Source: Thiodiazotropha sp040506775 (GTDB taxonomy: Bacteria > Pseudomonadota > Gammaproteobacteria > Chromatiales > Chromatiaceae). Taken from it: a stretch of 64,000 nt of DNA. The position numbers were made by a program, and so were the translations under genes. The DNA lies in the NCBI GenBank assembly GCA_040506775.1, contig JBEVWC010000018.1:97656-161655 (forward strand), read 5' to 3'. The notes under the pieces are model-generated. The model worked only from the letters and a program-made list of their open reading frames with translations, ran no database searches and was not told the origin of the DNA. Within the stretch, counting starts at the first letter, position 1, and every line of letters begins with the position of its first letter. Of the stretch, positions 36,445 to 50,050 are shown in pieces.

Positions 36445-36780
36445 TTGACCCTTTGTGAGCCGTCGCTATAATGCGCGCCTGCATTGAGGTCACGGCGGTC
36501 AAAACTGCCGCAGAAAAGGGAAGTTCGACGACCTGAAATCAGCAAAAAATCGGCATCGAATTTTTGTTGACGAACGGAAAGATCGACGTATAATGCGCGA
36601 CTCTTTCGAAGCCACCTCAGGGTGTTTCCGAAAGAGATGAGAGACGGAAAAATAGTTCGAAAATTGTTGTTGACAACGAATTCGCGGACTGTAGAATACG
36701 CGCTCTCGATGGCCGGACTGACCGACCAGCTTGAAGAAAGATAAAAAACTTCTTGACTCAAGCGACCGGCACTGTAAAAT
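36445..36780 (+). promoter_or_regulatory. Four tandem sigma70 promoters of the rRNA operon
   Basis: Four -35/-10 pairs, each with exactly a 16-base spacer: TTGACC 36445-36450 with TATAAT 36467-36472; TTGACG 36567-36572 with TATAAT 36589-36594; TTGACA 36670-36675 with TAGAAT 36692-36697; TTGACT 36753-36758 with TAAAAT 36775-36780. The first three are followed by GC-rich GCGCG-type discriminators, the feature that makes rRNA promoters sensitive to ppGpp and initiating NTP. They span the region between tyrS and 16S. Confidence 0.85.
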
Positions 36781-36811
36781 AGGCGGTCTTTCCCAGACGA
36801 AAATTTGGGAA

Positions 36812-36823
36812 GCTCTTTAACAA
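36812..36823 (+). promoter_or_regulatory. boxA antitermination site in the 16S leader
   Basis: GCTCTTTAACAA matches the rRNA boxA consensus bound by NusB/NusE. It lies about 140 bases before 16S and just before the leader arm of the 16S processing stem. A second boxA-like GCTCTTTAAAAA lies at about 38856 before 23S. Confidence 0.85.
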
Positions 36824-36826
36824 TCA

Positions 36827-36852
36827 GGTTAGGTAATTTGTGTGGGTGCTCC
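36827..36852 (+). other. 5' arm of the 16S RNase III processing stem
   Basis: This arm (GGTTAGGTAA...GGGTGCTCC) is complementary to 38528-38553 after 16S (GGAGCACCC...TTACCTAACC) with almost no mismatch. The two form the long leader/trailer stem cleaved by RNase III to release pre-16S. Confidence 0.85.
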
Positions 36853-36961
36853 GTTGATTTTTGGGTAACCAAAAGATCGACAGAGAGCATTCGAAAGATA
36901 GTAATTCTATCCGAGAATCTCGAGTCAAAAAGATTGACTGCCATAAGCAGTTATCAAACTT

Positions 36962-38505
<1,544 letters not shown>

Positions 38506-38612
38506 AAAAAAGTTACTCCGGATCTTCGGAGCACCCACACAAGTTACCTAACCGTGTTATTGCAGTTACAGACCTGTTCAACAGCTAAGCAGCTGTACTG
38601 CGCTGAGTGCTT

Positions 38613-38689
<77 letters not shown>

Positions 38690-38714
38690 ATTGTTCAGTC
38701 GCTAAGTGACTTCA

Positions 38715-38790
38715 GGGGCCATAGCTCAGCTGGGAGAGCGCCTGCCTTGCACGCAGGAGGTCGGGAGTTCGATCCTCCCTGGCTCCACCA
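38715..38790 (+). tRNA. tRNA-Ala (TGC)
   Basis: 76 bases with encoded CCA. The acceptor GGGGCCA pairs with TGGCTCC; the anticodon loop CTTGCAC gives TGC. It lies 25 bases after tRNA-Ile in the rRNA spacer. Confidence 0.97.
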
Positions 38791-38999
38791 ACCCGAACGA
38801 CGTAAGTGCTAAGTGTCTAGCGAAAAGCGCTAGCCACTTCGTATTTCGAAGTACTGCTCTTTAAAAATTTGGTTAGATCGCAGATAGGCGATATCGAAAG
38901 ATATCATTTATCTAAATAAGTATCTAAGTTCTCAACTTAGTTACTTGGGTATGTTGCATTTGTACGAGTGATCATATCCCAGAATTTTTGGGGTTATAT

Positions 39000-41891
<2,892 letters not shown>

Positions 41892-41992
41892 ATAACACCC
41901 AAGAGTTTTGGTGTTGCTCAAGCAAATGCAAACAAACATAGAGCGATCTAACCGAATGCCGGATTGATGGAGTTCCATCAATCCCACCAGTT

Positions 41993-42109
41993 TGCCTGGC
42001 GGCTATAGCATGTTGGTACCACCCGATCCCATCTCGAACTCGGAAGTGAAACGACATAGCGCCGATGATAGTGTGGGGTCTCCCCATGTAAAAGTAGGAC
42101 ACTGCCAGG
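41993..42109 (+). rRNA. 5S ribosomal RNA
   Basis: TGCCTGGCGGCTATAGCATG at the start and ACTGCCAGG at the end pair as helix I; the conserved CCGATCCCATCTCGAACTCG is present. About 117 bases. Confidence 0.95.
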
Positions 42110-42120
42110 TTTTTACAGCA

Positions 42121-42156
42121 AAACCCCGTATCGGAAACGATACGGGGTTTTTTTTT
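42121..42156 (+). terminator. Intrinsic terminator of the rRNA operon
   Basis: AAACCCCGTATCG (42121-42133) and CGATACGGGGTTT (42138-42150) form a perfect 13-bp stem with a GAAA loop, followed by a T-run. A very strong Rho-independent terminator 12 bases after 5S. Confidence 0.95.
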
Positions 42157-42198
42157 GTCAAACAGCGTAGACTCAAACGCCAGGAGATCGTCTGTCTC

Positions 42199-42843
42199 AT
42201 GGATATTGTCAAAGTGCTGCCTGCGTTAATTACACTCTTTATTGGTTTGTTGTTGCTGGGATTGTCATTTCGGCAAATATTTGTTTCACGAAAATTCGTC
42301 AAGGCCAGTTTCAACGGTAGTCTTGGGATGTTGTTGTTGTTTGCATCTACAGTGATGTTTCTGCTTTTAGCGAATTTGCAGACCTACATTCAATTGACCC
42401 GTGAAACACATCTCGCCGATATTCTTATCGGTAAGCGCTCGGACAGAGGTGTTCCGGTTTCGTTTGTACGCGAGGGGAAGACCCGGGTATTTTGGATCAA
42501 CTCTGACGAATGGCGTGTTGATGCGCGTTTCCTGAAATGGAAGCCGTGGTTTTCCATACTTGGACAAGATCCCGTTGTTCGCTTGGAATCATTTACGGGA
42601 AGACTTCAGAAAAACGGTAATTCACCGGATCCGATCTACGATTTGTCTGAGTCGTCGGGGTTTTCAGAAAATTTGACGACTTACCTTGCAACTCATACCG
42701 TGTTGGCGGATAGCCTATATGGTAGCTCCGTGTATATGCCTACAAAAGAACAGTCAAAATATCGAATTAGTGCCACACAAGCAGGGCTTTTGGCCCGTCC
42801 AATCAATGCGCGTGGTCAGCAGGCAATTCTGGATTGGGAGTAG
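42199..42843 (+). CDS. Unknown membrane protein upstream of the M61 peptidase
   Basis: 214 residues from the ATG at 42199; the longer open frame starting in 5S is discarded. Two hydrophobic segments (about 8-25, LPALITLFIGLLLLGLSF, and 37-55, SLGMLLLFASTVMFLLLA) precede a soluble region. The first beta-rich part of that region (KRSDRGVPVSFVREGKTRVFWIN) suggests a periplasmic domain. I do not recognise the family. It ends 2 bases before the M61 start, so a shared transcript is likely. Confidence 0.75.
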   Translation: MDIVKVLPALITLFIGLLLLGLSFRQIFVSRKFVKASFNGSLGMLLLFASTVMFLLLANLQTYIQLTRETHLADILIGKRSDRGVPVSFVREGKTRVFWINSDEWRVDARFLKWKPWFSILGQDPVVRLESFTGRLQKNGNSPDPIYDLSESSGFSENLTTYLATHTVLADSLYGSSVYMPTKEQSKYRISATQAGLLARPINARGQQAILDWE

Positions 42844-42845
42844 AA

Positions 42846-44654
42846 ATGGTTGATTACACATTAAAACTTTATTCTCCCAATTCTCATCAGTTTCTAGTCG
42901 AGCTGTATATTGAGAATCCTGATCCAGATGGACAGGTGGTGTATCTGCCGGCATGGATTCGTGGTAGTTACATGATTCGTGATTATGCACGCAATATCAT
43001 AACCATAGAGGCGTTTAACGGATCTGGGGCTGTGAATGGACAAAAACTGGATAAGCAGACCTGGCAATTTGATTCGGTAGAGGGACCGCTGACAATTAAA
43101 TACTTGGTCTATGCCTGGGAATTGACCGTCCGAACCTCTCATTTTGATGCCACCCATGCCTATTTCAACGGGCCCTGCCTGTTTCTGGCGGTATCTTCCC
43201 AGGAAAAACAACAATGTCGTTTGAATGTTGAAATGCCAACAATACCAGACATCAAATCATGGCGTGTCGCAACAGGAATGCGTGCCTTGAACGTTGATGC
43301 AAATGGGTTTGGTCAATACGAATCGGATAGTTATGAGGATTTGATAGATTATCCTTTTGAAATCGGCGAATTCACCGATCATGACTTCACAGTGGGTAAA
43401 AAGTCTCACCGTCTGGTTGTCAGCGGCATGCCGTCACTTGATCTTGAACCTGTGTGTGAACAAGTGAAAAAAATCTGTGAGAAGCAGGTGGAACTGTTTG
43501 GTGAACAACCCGCTGAGAATTATCTTTTTATGCTGCGCATCACAGGGGGTAGTTACGGCGGGTTGGAACACAGGAATTCAACGAGTCTCATTTTTCCCCG
43601 TCACGAACTCTTCGCCAGAAACAAACAGGATATCACCTCCGGTTATCGCAGATTGCTGGCTTTGTGTAGCCATGAATATTTTCATCAATGGCATGTTAAG
43701 CGTATTACACCCGAAGTGTTTCAAAAAAACGGTACTGATAGGGAGGTACACACCCGTCAGCTTTGGGTCTTTGAGGGGATTACCTCCTATTATGATGAAT
43801 TGATGCTGGTTCGAAGCGGTGTCATCGATGCAGAATCCTATCTGGAAATGCTGGCAGAAACTGTAACACGGGTAATGCGTGCCAACGGCAGAACCAAGCA
43901 GACATTGGAAGAGTCAAGCTTTGATGCATGGACGAAATTTTACAAGCAGGATGAAAACGCACCCAATGCGTTGGTGAGTTACTATTCAAAAGGCGCTTTG
44001 CTGGCTTTAGTGATCGATCTGACCATTCGTCTGGAATCCCACGGCAAGCATTCACTTGACGACATCATGCGTTATCTCTGGACTCAATATGGGAAACCTG
44101 GAGTGGGTTTACCGGAAGGTGTCATGGAGCACATACTCACTGAGGTGTCAGGAGTCGATTTACGAGAACTGCTGGATCTTGGACTGAGAAGTACAGAGGA
44201 TTTGCCACTCGAACACACACTTTCTGAATTCGGTGTCCAGATGAAACTCATTCAAGCACGATCCAGTGAAGATTTGGGTGGAGTCGTAAAGTCCTTCAGC
44301 ACGAAGGAGGATCCACACATTGATTTAGGTGCAAAACTTGCCGATGGTGGTCAGGTGATCAGAATTGTTCAGGTTTTCGACGATGGGCCAGCCCAGGCCG
44401 CCGGATTGGCGCCGGGCGATGAAATTGTTGCCGTTGATAACCTGCGCATGAATGTAAAACAGCTGGAGAACTACCTCGCGGATACAACACCGGGCGATTG
44501 TATCCTGGTGCATTTTTTTCGCAGAGACGAAATGATGGCAGTTCAGGTTACGCCTTCACCTGCAAAGGCCGATACCTGTTACTTTCATTTGCCTGACGAT
44601 CTCAGTGTTGAGAAACGCTCCAGGTTGAATCAATGGCTGTATGGACATGAGTGA
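42846..44654 (+). CDS. M61 family glycyl aminopeptidase-like metalloprotease with PDZ domain
   Basis: 602 residues. The zinc motif is HEYFHQWHVKRI, preceded by the exopeptidase loop GGSYGGLEHRNSTSL typical of M61. A PDZ domain near 480-560 (VVKSFSTKED...GDEIVAVDNLRMN) ends the protein. No signal peptide is visible, so it is probably cytosolic. Family members trim N-terminal glycine or alanine. The start at 42846 has GGGAG five bases before it. Confidence 0.92.
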   Translation: MVDYTLKLYSPNSHQFLVELYIENPDPDGQVVYLPAWIRGSYMIRDYARNIITIEAFNGSGAVNGQKLDKQTWQFDSVEGPLTIKYLVYAWELTVRTSHFDATHAYFNGPCLFLAVSSQEKQQCRLNVEMPTIPDIKSWRVATGMRALNVDANGFGQYESDSYEDLIDYPFEIGEFTDHDFTVGKKSHRLVVSGMPSLDLEPVCEQVKKICEKQVELFGEQPAENYLFMLRITGGSYGGLEHRNSTSLIFPRHELFARNKQDITSGYRRLLALCSHEYFHQWHVKRITPEVFQKNGTDREVHTRQLWVFEGITSYYDELMLVRSGVIDAESYLEMLAETVTRVMRANGRTKQTLEESSFDAWTKFYKQDENAPNALVSYYSKGALLALVIDLTIRLESHGKHSLDDIMRYLWTQYGKPGVGLPEGVMEHILTEVSGVDLRELLDLGLRSTEDLPLEHTLSEFGVQMKLIQARSSEDLGGVVKSFSTKEDPHIDLGAKLADGGQVIRIVQVFDDGPAQAAGLAPGDEIVAVDNLRMNVKQLENYLADTTPGDCILVHFFRRDEMMAVQVTPSPAKADTCYFHLPDDLSVEKRSRLNQWLYGHE

Positions 44655-45642
44655 TCATTTTGATCTCATCCGGCTTATGGCGGATGGCACTTTTCACTCG
44701 GGTAATGAACTGGGTGAAAAACTCGGTATCAGTCGGGCCGGGGTATGGAAAAAGCTAAAATCCATCAAGCAACGATATGATTTGGAGTTCGATGCAGTTA
44801 AAGGACGTGGCTACCGTCTAAAGGCGCCTATCGACTTGCTTGACCAACAGCTTATTTCCACTCATCTTGAGAATTTGGGTCTCTTGAACAAACCAGAGAT
44901 CAACCTCCACGCCACGATCGGATCTACAAATGCCTGGCTCATGCAGCAGGGTCGAACAGGAGTGTCCTCAGGAAGTGTCTGTCTGGCAGAACAACAGTCT
45001 GCGGGCAAGGGAAGGCATGGACGATATTGGATTTCACCTTTCGGACGTAATGTCTACCTGTCAATCCTGTTTGAGTTCGATCTGCCTCCGACCCAGATGG
45101 CCGGATTAAGTCTGGCTTCAGCTCTTGGAGTCATGCGCATGCTCAATCAGCTTGATTGCCAGGGTGCTGGTGTCAAGTGGCCCAACGATGTCCACTGGCA
45201 GGGAAAGAAGCTGGCCGGACTTTTGCTGGAAGTGGCAGGAGAGGCTGAGGGGCCTTCTCAAGTCGTAATTGGCATTGGCTTGAATACCCGTCTGGATGAC
45301 TATGGTAAGGGCATTGATCAACCATGGATTGATCTGGACTCTATTCCAGGTGTACGTCCCTACACGAGGAATGAGATCGCTGCATCACTTATCTATCACC
45401 TCAACAACATTGCACAACAATACAGGGATCAGGGGTTTGCTGGATTTCTGGATGAATGGCATCGTCATGATCAGTTGTTGGGTAAACCGGTCGTTATCAG
45501 GAATGCACGGGAAGAGATCCATGGGGAGCATATCGGTGTCGATGCTACAGGTGGAATTCGATTGCGTATTGATGGGGAAACGGTTGTTTTTCACGCCGGT
45601 GAAGTAAGCCTCCGTTCCTACAATAAGGCAACATTCCAATGA
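44647..45642 (+). CDS. birA: Biotin-[acetyl-CoA-carboxylase] ligase / biotin operon repressor
   Basis: 331 residues. An N-terminal winged helix (FHSGNELGEKLGISRAGVWKKLKSI) marks the bifunctional BirA that also represses bio genes. The catalytic domain has GKGRHGRYWISPFG for biotinyl-AMP and GAGVKWPNDVHWQGKKLAGLLLE. It attaches biotin to AccB. The start lies within the end of the M61 gene and the stop overlaps coaX (ATGA). Confidence 0.96.
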   Translation: MSDHFDLIRLMADGTFHSGNELGEKLGISRAGVWKKLKSIKQRYDLEFDAVKGRGYRLKAPIDLLDQQLISTHLENLGLLNKPEINLHATIGSTNAWLMQQGRTGVSSGSVCLAEQQSAGKGRHGRYWISPFGRNVYLSILFEFDLPPTQMAGLSLASALGVMRMLNQLDCQGAGVKWPNDVHWQGKKLAGLLLEVAGEAEGPSQVVIGIGLNTRLDDYGKGIDQPWIDLDSIPGVRPYTRNEIAASLIYHLNNIAQQYRDQGFAGFLDEWHRHDQLLGKPVVIRNAREEIHGEHIGVDATGGIRLRIDGETVVFHAGEVSLRSYNKATFQ

Positions 45643-46382
45643 AACTGTTCGTGGACCTGGGTAATACGGCAGTGAAATGGGCCACGGAGGATGAATTAGA
45701 CGCCCATAGACTTCATCGAGAGCAGGTCGACGATCTGGTTGATACCCTGGATCGGGTCTGGAGCAAACTGCCTCCTCCATCGGAAGTTGCCATCTCTTCA
45801 GTACGACATCAGGACCTTCAGGACGGGATGATTCAATGGATACGTAAGAATTGGCCGTCAAAGGTAACGCTGGCGCAGACCCGCAAGTCTGAAAATGGTG
45901 TTACAAACGGATATGCAAAGACGTCGCAGCTTGGAGTGGATCGATGGCTTGCGATTCTGGGCAGCTGGAATCTTGTACACTCATCGGTACTGGTTGTGGA
46001 TTGTGGTACTGCCACCACACTGGATGCCATCGATGCCAGGGGAGTACATCTGGGGGGCCTGATCCTACCCGGTGTGAGGGGGTTTTCCCGTTGTCTTCTC
46101 TCGAGCACGGATCTTGATACTACTCCGCTTCAAGGAAAAATCGACGTTTTTGCGACTGATACCGCAACTGCGATTGAAAGCGGTGCTATTCTGACCCACG
46201 TGTGCATAATTAAAGACGTTCTTCTTAAATTGCAAAGAGTTGCCCAAACTCAGCATGAGGTTCAGTGTCTACTGACGGGGGGAGATGCGGCATTATTGGC
46301 GCCTCACCTCGGGATTAATTACCAACTGATTCCTGATCTGGTGTTGCAGGGGCTGGCCTTACAATCCCGAAATTCAGATTGA
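45639..46382 (+). CDS. coaX: Type III pantothenate kinase
   Basis: 247 residues. It begins LFVDLGNTAVKWA, the first phosphate loop, and has VVDCGTATTLDAID and GGLILPGVRG, motifs of CoaX. It catalyses the first step of coenzyme A synthesis. birA-coaX-SPOR is a conserved gammaproteobacterial trio; the overlap with birA implies coupling. Confidence 0.96.
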   Translation: MKLFVDLGNTAVKWATEDELDAHRLHREQVDDLVDTLDRVWSKLPPPSEVAISSVRHQDLQDGMIQWIRKNWPSKVTLAQTRKSENGVTNGYAKTSQLGVDRWLAILGSWNLVHSSVLVVDCGTATTLDAIDARGVHLGGLILPGVRGFSRCLLSSTDLDTTPLQGKIDVFATDTATAIESGAILTHVCIIKDVLLKLQRVAQTQHEVQCLLTGGDAALLAPHLGINYQLIPDLVLQGLALQSRNSD

Positions 46383-46393
46383 TCCTTTATCCT

Positions 46394-47179
46394 ATGAAAT
46401 GGCTTTTCCTCCTACTGCTGCTTGCCAATATCGGTATCTTCGCAGTGGGTTATCCACGACAGCATGCAGAAGTCGAAGTCACGGTACTGCCGGATGTGGG
46501 GGGGCTGACCCTGGCTCGGGAAAAGGTGGACGACGTTGCCGTGCCTGAACTTGATGAGTCCGATTCTGAAATCGCAGAAGCGCCAGCCACGCCGTCAGTA
46601 GAAGCCCCTTTGGCGAGTGTGGATGAGACTCCGCCGGATGCTGAGCCGGAAAAGCCTTCAGAATCGCTGCCAGAACAGGCAATGGATATTGCGCAGGAGC
46701 CTGAAGAGATCCTTCCGTACTGTGCGATAGTAGGATATGTGGAGTCGCGCAGTGATGCTGAGCAGATTTCTGTGAGGCTTCGTGCTCTGGGGGTAAAGCC
46801 GGAACTGCAATCCGAACAGCGAAATGAGCAGGCCGGCTATTGGGTTCTTATTCCTCCGCAACAAACACGTCAGGACGCGATAAAAATCGCAAAGCGATTG
46901 GAGCAGTCTGGCGTCAATGACCTGTGGCGGTTTACCAGTGGTGACCTGGCGCATGCGATTTCCCTGGGTCTTTTCCGAGACGAGGATCGTGCCGAGGTGC
47001 GCAGGAGTGAAATTGAGGCCCTGGGCTTCGAATCTGTTATTCAGCCGCGATACCGGGAGTCGACGAGATACTGGTTGAGTTTCCAGGCTACGGGAGGTAA
47101 TCCGATCGGAGACGCCGACTGGCAGGGGTTGCTACAGGACTATCCCCAACTGGTTTCTGAGCGGACCGATTGTCCCTGA
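46394..47179 (+). CDS. Membrane-anchored SPOR-like domain protein
   Basis: 261 residues from the ATG at 46394. One N-terminal transmembrane helix (WLFLLLLLANIGIFAVGY) is followed by an acidic, proline-rich linker and a C-terminal domain with SPOR-type repeats (YCAIVGYVESRSDAEQISVRLRALGVKPEL and ISLGLFRDEDRAEVRRSEIEALGF). SPOR domains bind denuded glycan at division septa. Its place after coaX is conserved. Confidence 0.85.
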   Translation: MKWLFLLLLLANIGIFAVGYPRQHAEVEVTVLPDVGGLTLAREKVDDVAVPELDESDSEIAEAPATPSVEAPLASVDETPPDAEPEKPSESLPEQAMDIAQEPEEILPYCAIVGYVESRSDAEQISVRLRALGVKPELQSEQRNEQAGYWVLIPPQQTRQDAIKIAKRLEQSGVNDLWRFTSGDLAHAISLGLFRDEDRAEVRRSEIEALGFESVIQPRYRESTRYWLSFQATGGNPIGDADWQGLLQDYPQLVSERTDCP

Positions 47180-47221
47180 GGAGATTTCCTGCTGGTTTTT
47201 CTGTCACATCCCAGCACGGGT

Positions 47222-47250
47222 TTGCCAGGACCCGTAGAAATGCTTAGAAT
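47222..47250 (+). promoter_or_regulatory. Promoter of tRNA-Thr
   Basis: TTGCCA at 47222-47227 and TAGAAT at 47245-47250 are separated by a 17-base spacer, ending 12 bases before the tRNA. Good consensus match. Confidence 0.7.
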
Positions 47251-47262
47251 TCGCTCTCCTCA

Positions 47263-47338
47263 GCCGGCGTAGCTCAGTTGGTAGAGCAGCTGATTTGTAA
47301 TCAGCTGGTCGGGGGTTCGAATCCTCTCGCCGGCTCCA
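47263..47338 (+). tRNA. tRNA-Thr (TGT), attachment site of the mobile element
   Basis: 76 bases with encoded CCA. The acceptor GCCGGCG pairs with CGCCGGC; the anticodon loop TTTGTAA gives TGT. Its last 46 bases are duplicated at 63910-63955, marking it as the integration site. The tRNA stays intact because the element restores the 3' half. Confidence 0.97.
47293..47338 (+). repeat. attL, 46-bp direct repeat within the tRNA-Thr 3' half
   Basis: The segment from the anticodon loop to the CCA end is repeated exactly at 63910-63955. It defines the left boundary of the 16.6-kb element and lies 122 bases before the integrase gene. Confidence 0.95.
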
Positions 47339-47394
47339 ATTAATTCAATGGGTTAGGATGAAGTTCCGTTAGTCCATTGGTCAAAATCTCCCTC

Positions 47395-47414
47395 AACGGT
47401 ACAATAACGGTACA
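47395..47414 (+). repeat. Paired AACGGTACA direct repeats upstream of the integrase
   Basis: AACGGTACA occurs at 47395-47403 and 47406-47414, one helical turn apart (11 bases). A related GCGGTACAC lies near the right end, about 63779. These could be integrase arm sites or an int operator. Confidence 0.35.
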
Positions 47415-47460
47415 CTCCTATGTTTTCGGGGTTCCTGGCTTGTACGTTTAGGGAGGATTC

Positions 47461-48513
47461 ATGGCGACGATAACCAAAAGGTCGTCAGGCAGATGGAAGG
47501 CTGTTGTTCGGCGCAAGGGCTGGCCAACCACGATCAAGACCTTTCGAGTCAAGAAAGACGCTGAGGACTGGGCGCGCAGTGTCGAAGATGAGATGGCGCG
47601 AGGCGTGTTCGTTTCCCGCCGCGCTGCTGAAACCACAACCGTAAAAGAAGCGCTCGACCTCTACCTGCGAGAGATCACCCCCACGAAGAAGGGAGCTGAT
47701 TCCACGAATCGGGAGCCAGGCAGGGCAAAGCCTCTAAAGAAGCATCTGGGCGACTATGCCCTCGCCGCCATCAATCCCAAGATCCTCGCGGACTACCGCG
47801 ACCTTCGTCTGAACACTATTAGCAAGAAAACTGGTCGTCCCCTTTCTGCGTCTACTGTCCGCCTGGAGCTTGCGTTACTGAGTAACCTCTATACGGTGGC
47901 AATACGTGAATGGGGGCTCGGTCTGATCTCCAACCCGGTTGCCGCCATCCGGAAACCCAGTCCGGGGCAGGGGAGAAACAGACGGCTCAGCTGGAGTGAA
48001 GCTAAGAGGCTGCTCAAGGCGTGTGACCGGCACTCCAATCCTATGCTGGCCTGGGCTGTCCGGGTCGCTCTCTATACGGCCATGCGGCAGGGAGAGATCC
48101 TATCCCTCACATTGGATCAGGTGGACCTGCAAAGGCGCATCGTTCGCCTCAATGCCACAAAAAACGGCAGCGCCCGTACGGTGCCGCTGTCGAGACGTGC
48201 CGCAAGGGTTCTACGCCAGGCTATTGCACACCCAGCGAGACCTAAGGGCGTGGACCTGATCTTCTATGGAGAGCCTGGAAAGGATAAAAAGCGCCGGCCT
48301 TATACGATCAGCAAGGTTTGGTCCAATATGCTTCAGGGGGCAGCTATCAGCGACCTCCGTTTTCACGATCTACGCCATGAGGCGGTGTCTAGGCTAGTTG
48401 AGAAAGGGCTTAGCGATCAGGAGGTTGCAGCAATCAGTGGCCATAAGTCTATGCAGATGCTACGGCGATATACGCATCTGAGGGCGGAAGACTTGGTTGA
48501 GAAATTGAGGTAG
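47461..48513 (+). CDS. int: Tyrosine recombinase (site-specific integrase)
   Basis: 350 residues, starting after a strong GGGAGG at 47451. An N-terminal core-binding region (TVKEALDLYLREITPTKKGADS...) is followed by the catalytic domain. Visible catalytic residues: Arg in TAMRQGEILSLTLDQVD, His-x-x-Arg in FHDLRHEAVSRLVE, His in SGHKSMQM and Tyr in LRRYTHLRAED. It lies immediately inside attL, as usual for tRNA-targeting integrases, and would catalyse integration and excision at the 46-bp core. Confidence 0.97.
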   Translation: MATITKRSSGRWKAVVRRKGWPTTIKTFRVKKDAEDWARSVEDEMARGVFVSRRAAETTTVKEALDLYLREITPTKKGADSTNREPGRAKPLKKHLGDYALAAINPKILADYRDLRLNTISKKTGRPLSASTVRLELALLSNLYTVAIREWGLGLISNPVAAIRKPSPGQGRNRRLSWSEAKRLLKACDRHSNPMLAWAVRVALYTAMRQGEILSLTLDQVDLQRRIVRLNATKNGSARTVPLSRRAARVLRQAIAHPARPKGVDLIFYGEPGKDKKRRPYTISKVWSNMLQGAAISDLRFHDLRHEAVSRLVEKGLSDQEVAAISGHKSMQMLRRYTHLRAEDLVEKLR

Positions 48514-48929
48514 GTATTTCCGTCGCAGATAGTTATTTATCGAAGTAATTAAGAATATTATTATTCTTATTACTGTTCGCGTTGCGGTTTATGGAGGGTC
48601 TGCGGAGATTGGTTCACCGGGAGTTCTTCAGCGCATCCACACAGCCTCGGCCAGAAGTAAACATTACATTGCCAGTATATGCGCGGGAAGCTAAGCGCTA
48701 TCTGAACTAGAAATTACAGCGGTTTTTCGATCTTTTAGCCATACTCAAGAAGTTATAACTGAAAAATGGCAGGTGTTAGCTTACCCTTAAATAGTTACGA
48801 GATCAGGAGATTCCCAGATTTCCTGAATTTGTACAATGAGAAAACAATGATTGACTTGATTATGAACGTGAAGATATAAGTGTTTTCTGTAAGTATCAGA
48901 GAAAACAGTAATAATTAGAGCGAAGGACC
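48514..48929. other. AT-rich non-coding stretch after the integrase
   Basis: About 416 bases of low GC with no supported ORF. A 7-bp inverted repeat (AAGAATA / TATTCTT, about 48550-48567) lies shortly after the integrase stop and may help end its transcript. Otherwise nothing recognised. Confidence 0.4.
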
Positions 48930-49880
48930 GTGCGTTCCTCATTATCACACGAGAGTCGATCACAAAAGTTCTTTAAAAGCCTGGCGAGGTTTTTAGAAAA
49001 ATGGTGGGCAAGATATATCTTGGGGCCGTTAATTGTGTCCGCTCCTCCTAGTCTATTGCTTGCGTTTTATAAATTCGAGTCTATTCACGCCAAACTTCCT
49101 GAAGCCATCGTTAAATTTTTTATTGAAAACCAATTCTCCTCGTTAGTATTTGCAGCTCTTTATATTTACATCTTGACAGTGATATACGGCGTTATTCAAG
49201 GGTTCTCGCAAGGAAATGATGAGATCGATACCAAAGGCCTTTTGAGTCTTTTTGATACCTTAGAAAAAGTGGTGGGTTCAAAGGCGAAGCGATTTGATAA
49301 TGTGTTGTGGGGCCTTGAGAATGGAGTTTCCGATTCTGATCCATCAGCAATATTTCTTGAAATTACTCAGCCTAGCCAGCAAATAGCGCTATTGGCTGAG
49401 GGGTTACACGGTTTCTTTGATTCTATTGATACTTCAGGAGTCTCATTTAAGGTCACAATTGCCTTAATCGAAGGCGGATTGCCTGTTGAGTGGTATTATT
49501 ATGCTCCTGCGTCTGAGCCGCCAAGAACGCAGATGGAGGTTCTACAGCAGCCGCATAGCTCCATTTGTAAGGCCATTAAGAGTAGAAGAATGGTAGTGAT
49601 TGAAGATTTCAAAGCTGAGGCCGAAAAGGGTGGAGAAGGTGCTTATGCGGTTGGCGATAGCGCAGAGATAGATAATGGATCATTAATATGCTACCCTTTA
49701 CTCGATCCCCGAAGGGGGGTAGTTCCGTACGTGCTCACTGTTGTTGCCGACAAGAAAAAATATTTCCAGAAGAAAAAAAGGCCAATTTATCAATGGGTTG
49801 TAGAGAGGTTTGTTGTTCGTATGAAGCTGGAACATCACCTTGAAGCGCTCAAAAACAAAGCATCGGAATACACAAAATGA
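48930..49880 (+). CDS. Unknown protein: two transmembrane helices and a GAF-like cytosolic region
   Basis: 316 residues from a GTG. Two hydrophobic helices (about 31-48, LGPLIVSAPPSLLLAFY, and 68-90, FSSLVFAALYIYILTVIYGVI) are followed by a soluble domain of about 190 residues. Its pattern (ITQPSQQIALLAEGLHGFF, SSICKAIKSRRMVVIEDF, GSLICYPLLDP) looks like a GAF sensor fold, but no ligand residue is diagnostic. The gene is AT-rich, unlike the chromosome. The start is uncertain: GAAGGA is only 2 bases away. It overlaps a small ORF by ATGA. Function unknown. Confidence 0.7.
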   Translation: MRSSLSHESRSQKFFKSLARFLEKWWARYILGPLIVSAPPSLLLAFYKFESIHAKLPEAIVKFFIENQFSSLVFAALYIYILTVIYGVIQGFSQGNDEIDTKGLLSLFDTLEKVVGSKAKRFDNVLWGLENGVSDSDPSAIFLEITQPSQQIALLAEGLHGFFDSIDTSGVSFKVTIALIEGGLPVEWYYYAPASEPPRTQMEVLQQPHSSICKAIKSRRMVVIEDFKAEAEKGGEGAYAVGDSAEIDNGSLICYPLLDPRRGVVPYVLTVVADKKKYFQKKKRPIYQWVVERFVVRMKLEHHLEALKNKASEYTK

Positions 49881-50050
49881 AAGCGAAGAAAATGGCTGGT
49901 AGAAATTCGGTAAATCTTGAAAAAGTGCCTGCAAAGGTGACGCTAGATGTCACTTCTAGAGAGGTGGCAAAAGGTCTAACAGCTAAGGAAATTACAAAAT
50001 CGGTTAAATCCGATCTTAAGCTATTGAGAAAATTTAGCCTGTCTTCATGA
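49877..50050 (+). CDS. Small basic ORF overlapping the GAF-like gene
   Basis: 57 residues starting with an ATG that overlaps the upstream stop (ATGA), so translation would be coupled. It is Lys-rich (MKAKKMAGRN, VAKGLTAKEITKSVKSDLK) with no known motif. The overlap and coding-like composition favour a real gene, but it is too short to be sure. Confidence 0.45.
   Translation: MKAKKMAGRNSVNLEKVPAKVTLDVTSREVAKGLTAKEITKSVKSDLKLLRKFSLSS

Noticed and set aside
41992..42198. Upstream extension of the 42199 gene into 5S rRNA
   Set aside because: The frame runs through 5S and the operon terminator; the ATG at 42199 is after the terminator and gives a normal membrane start.
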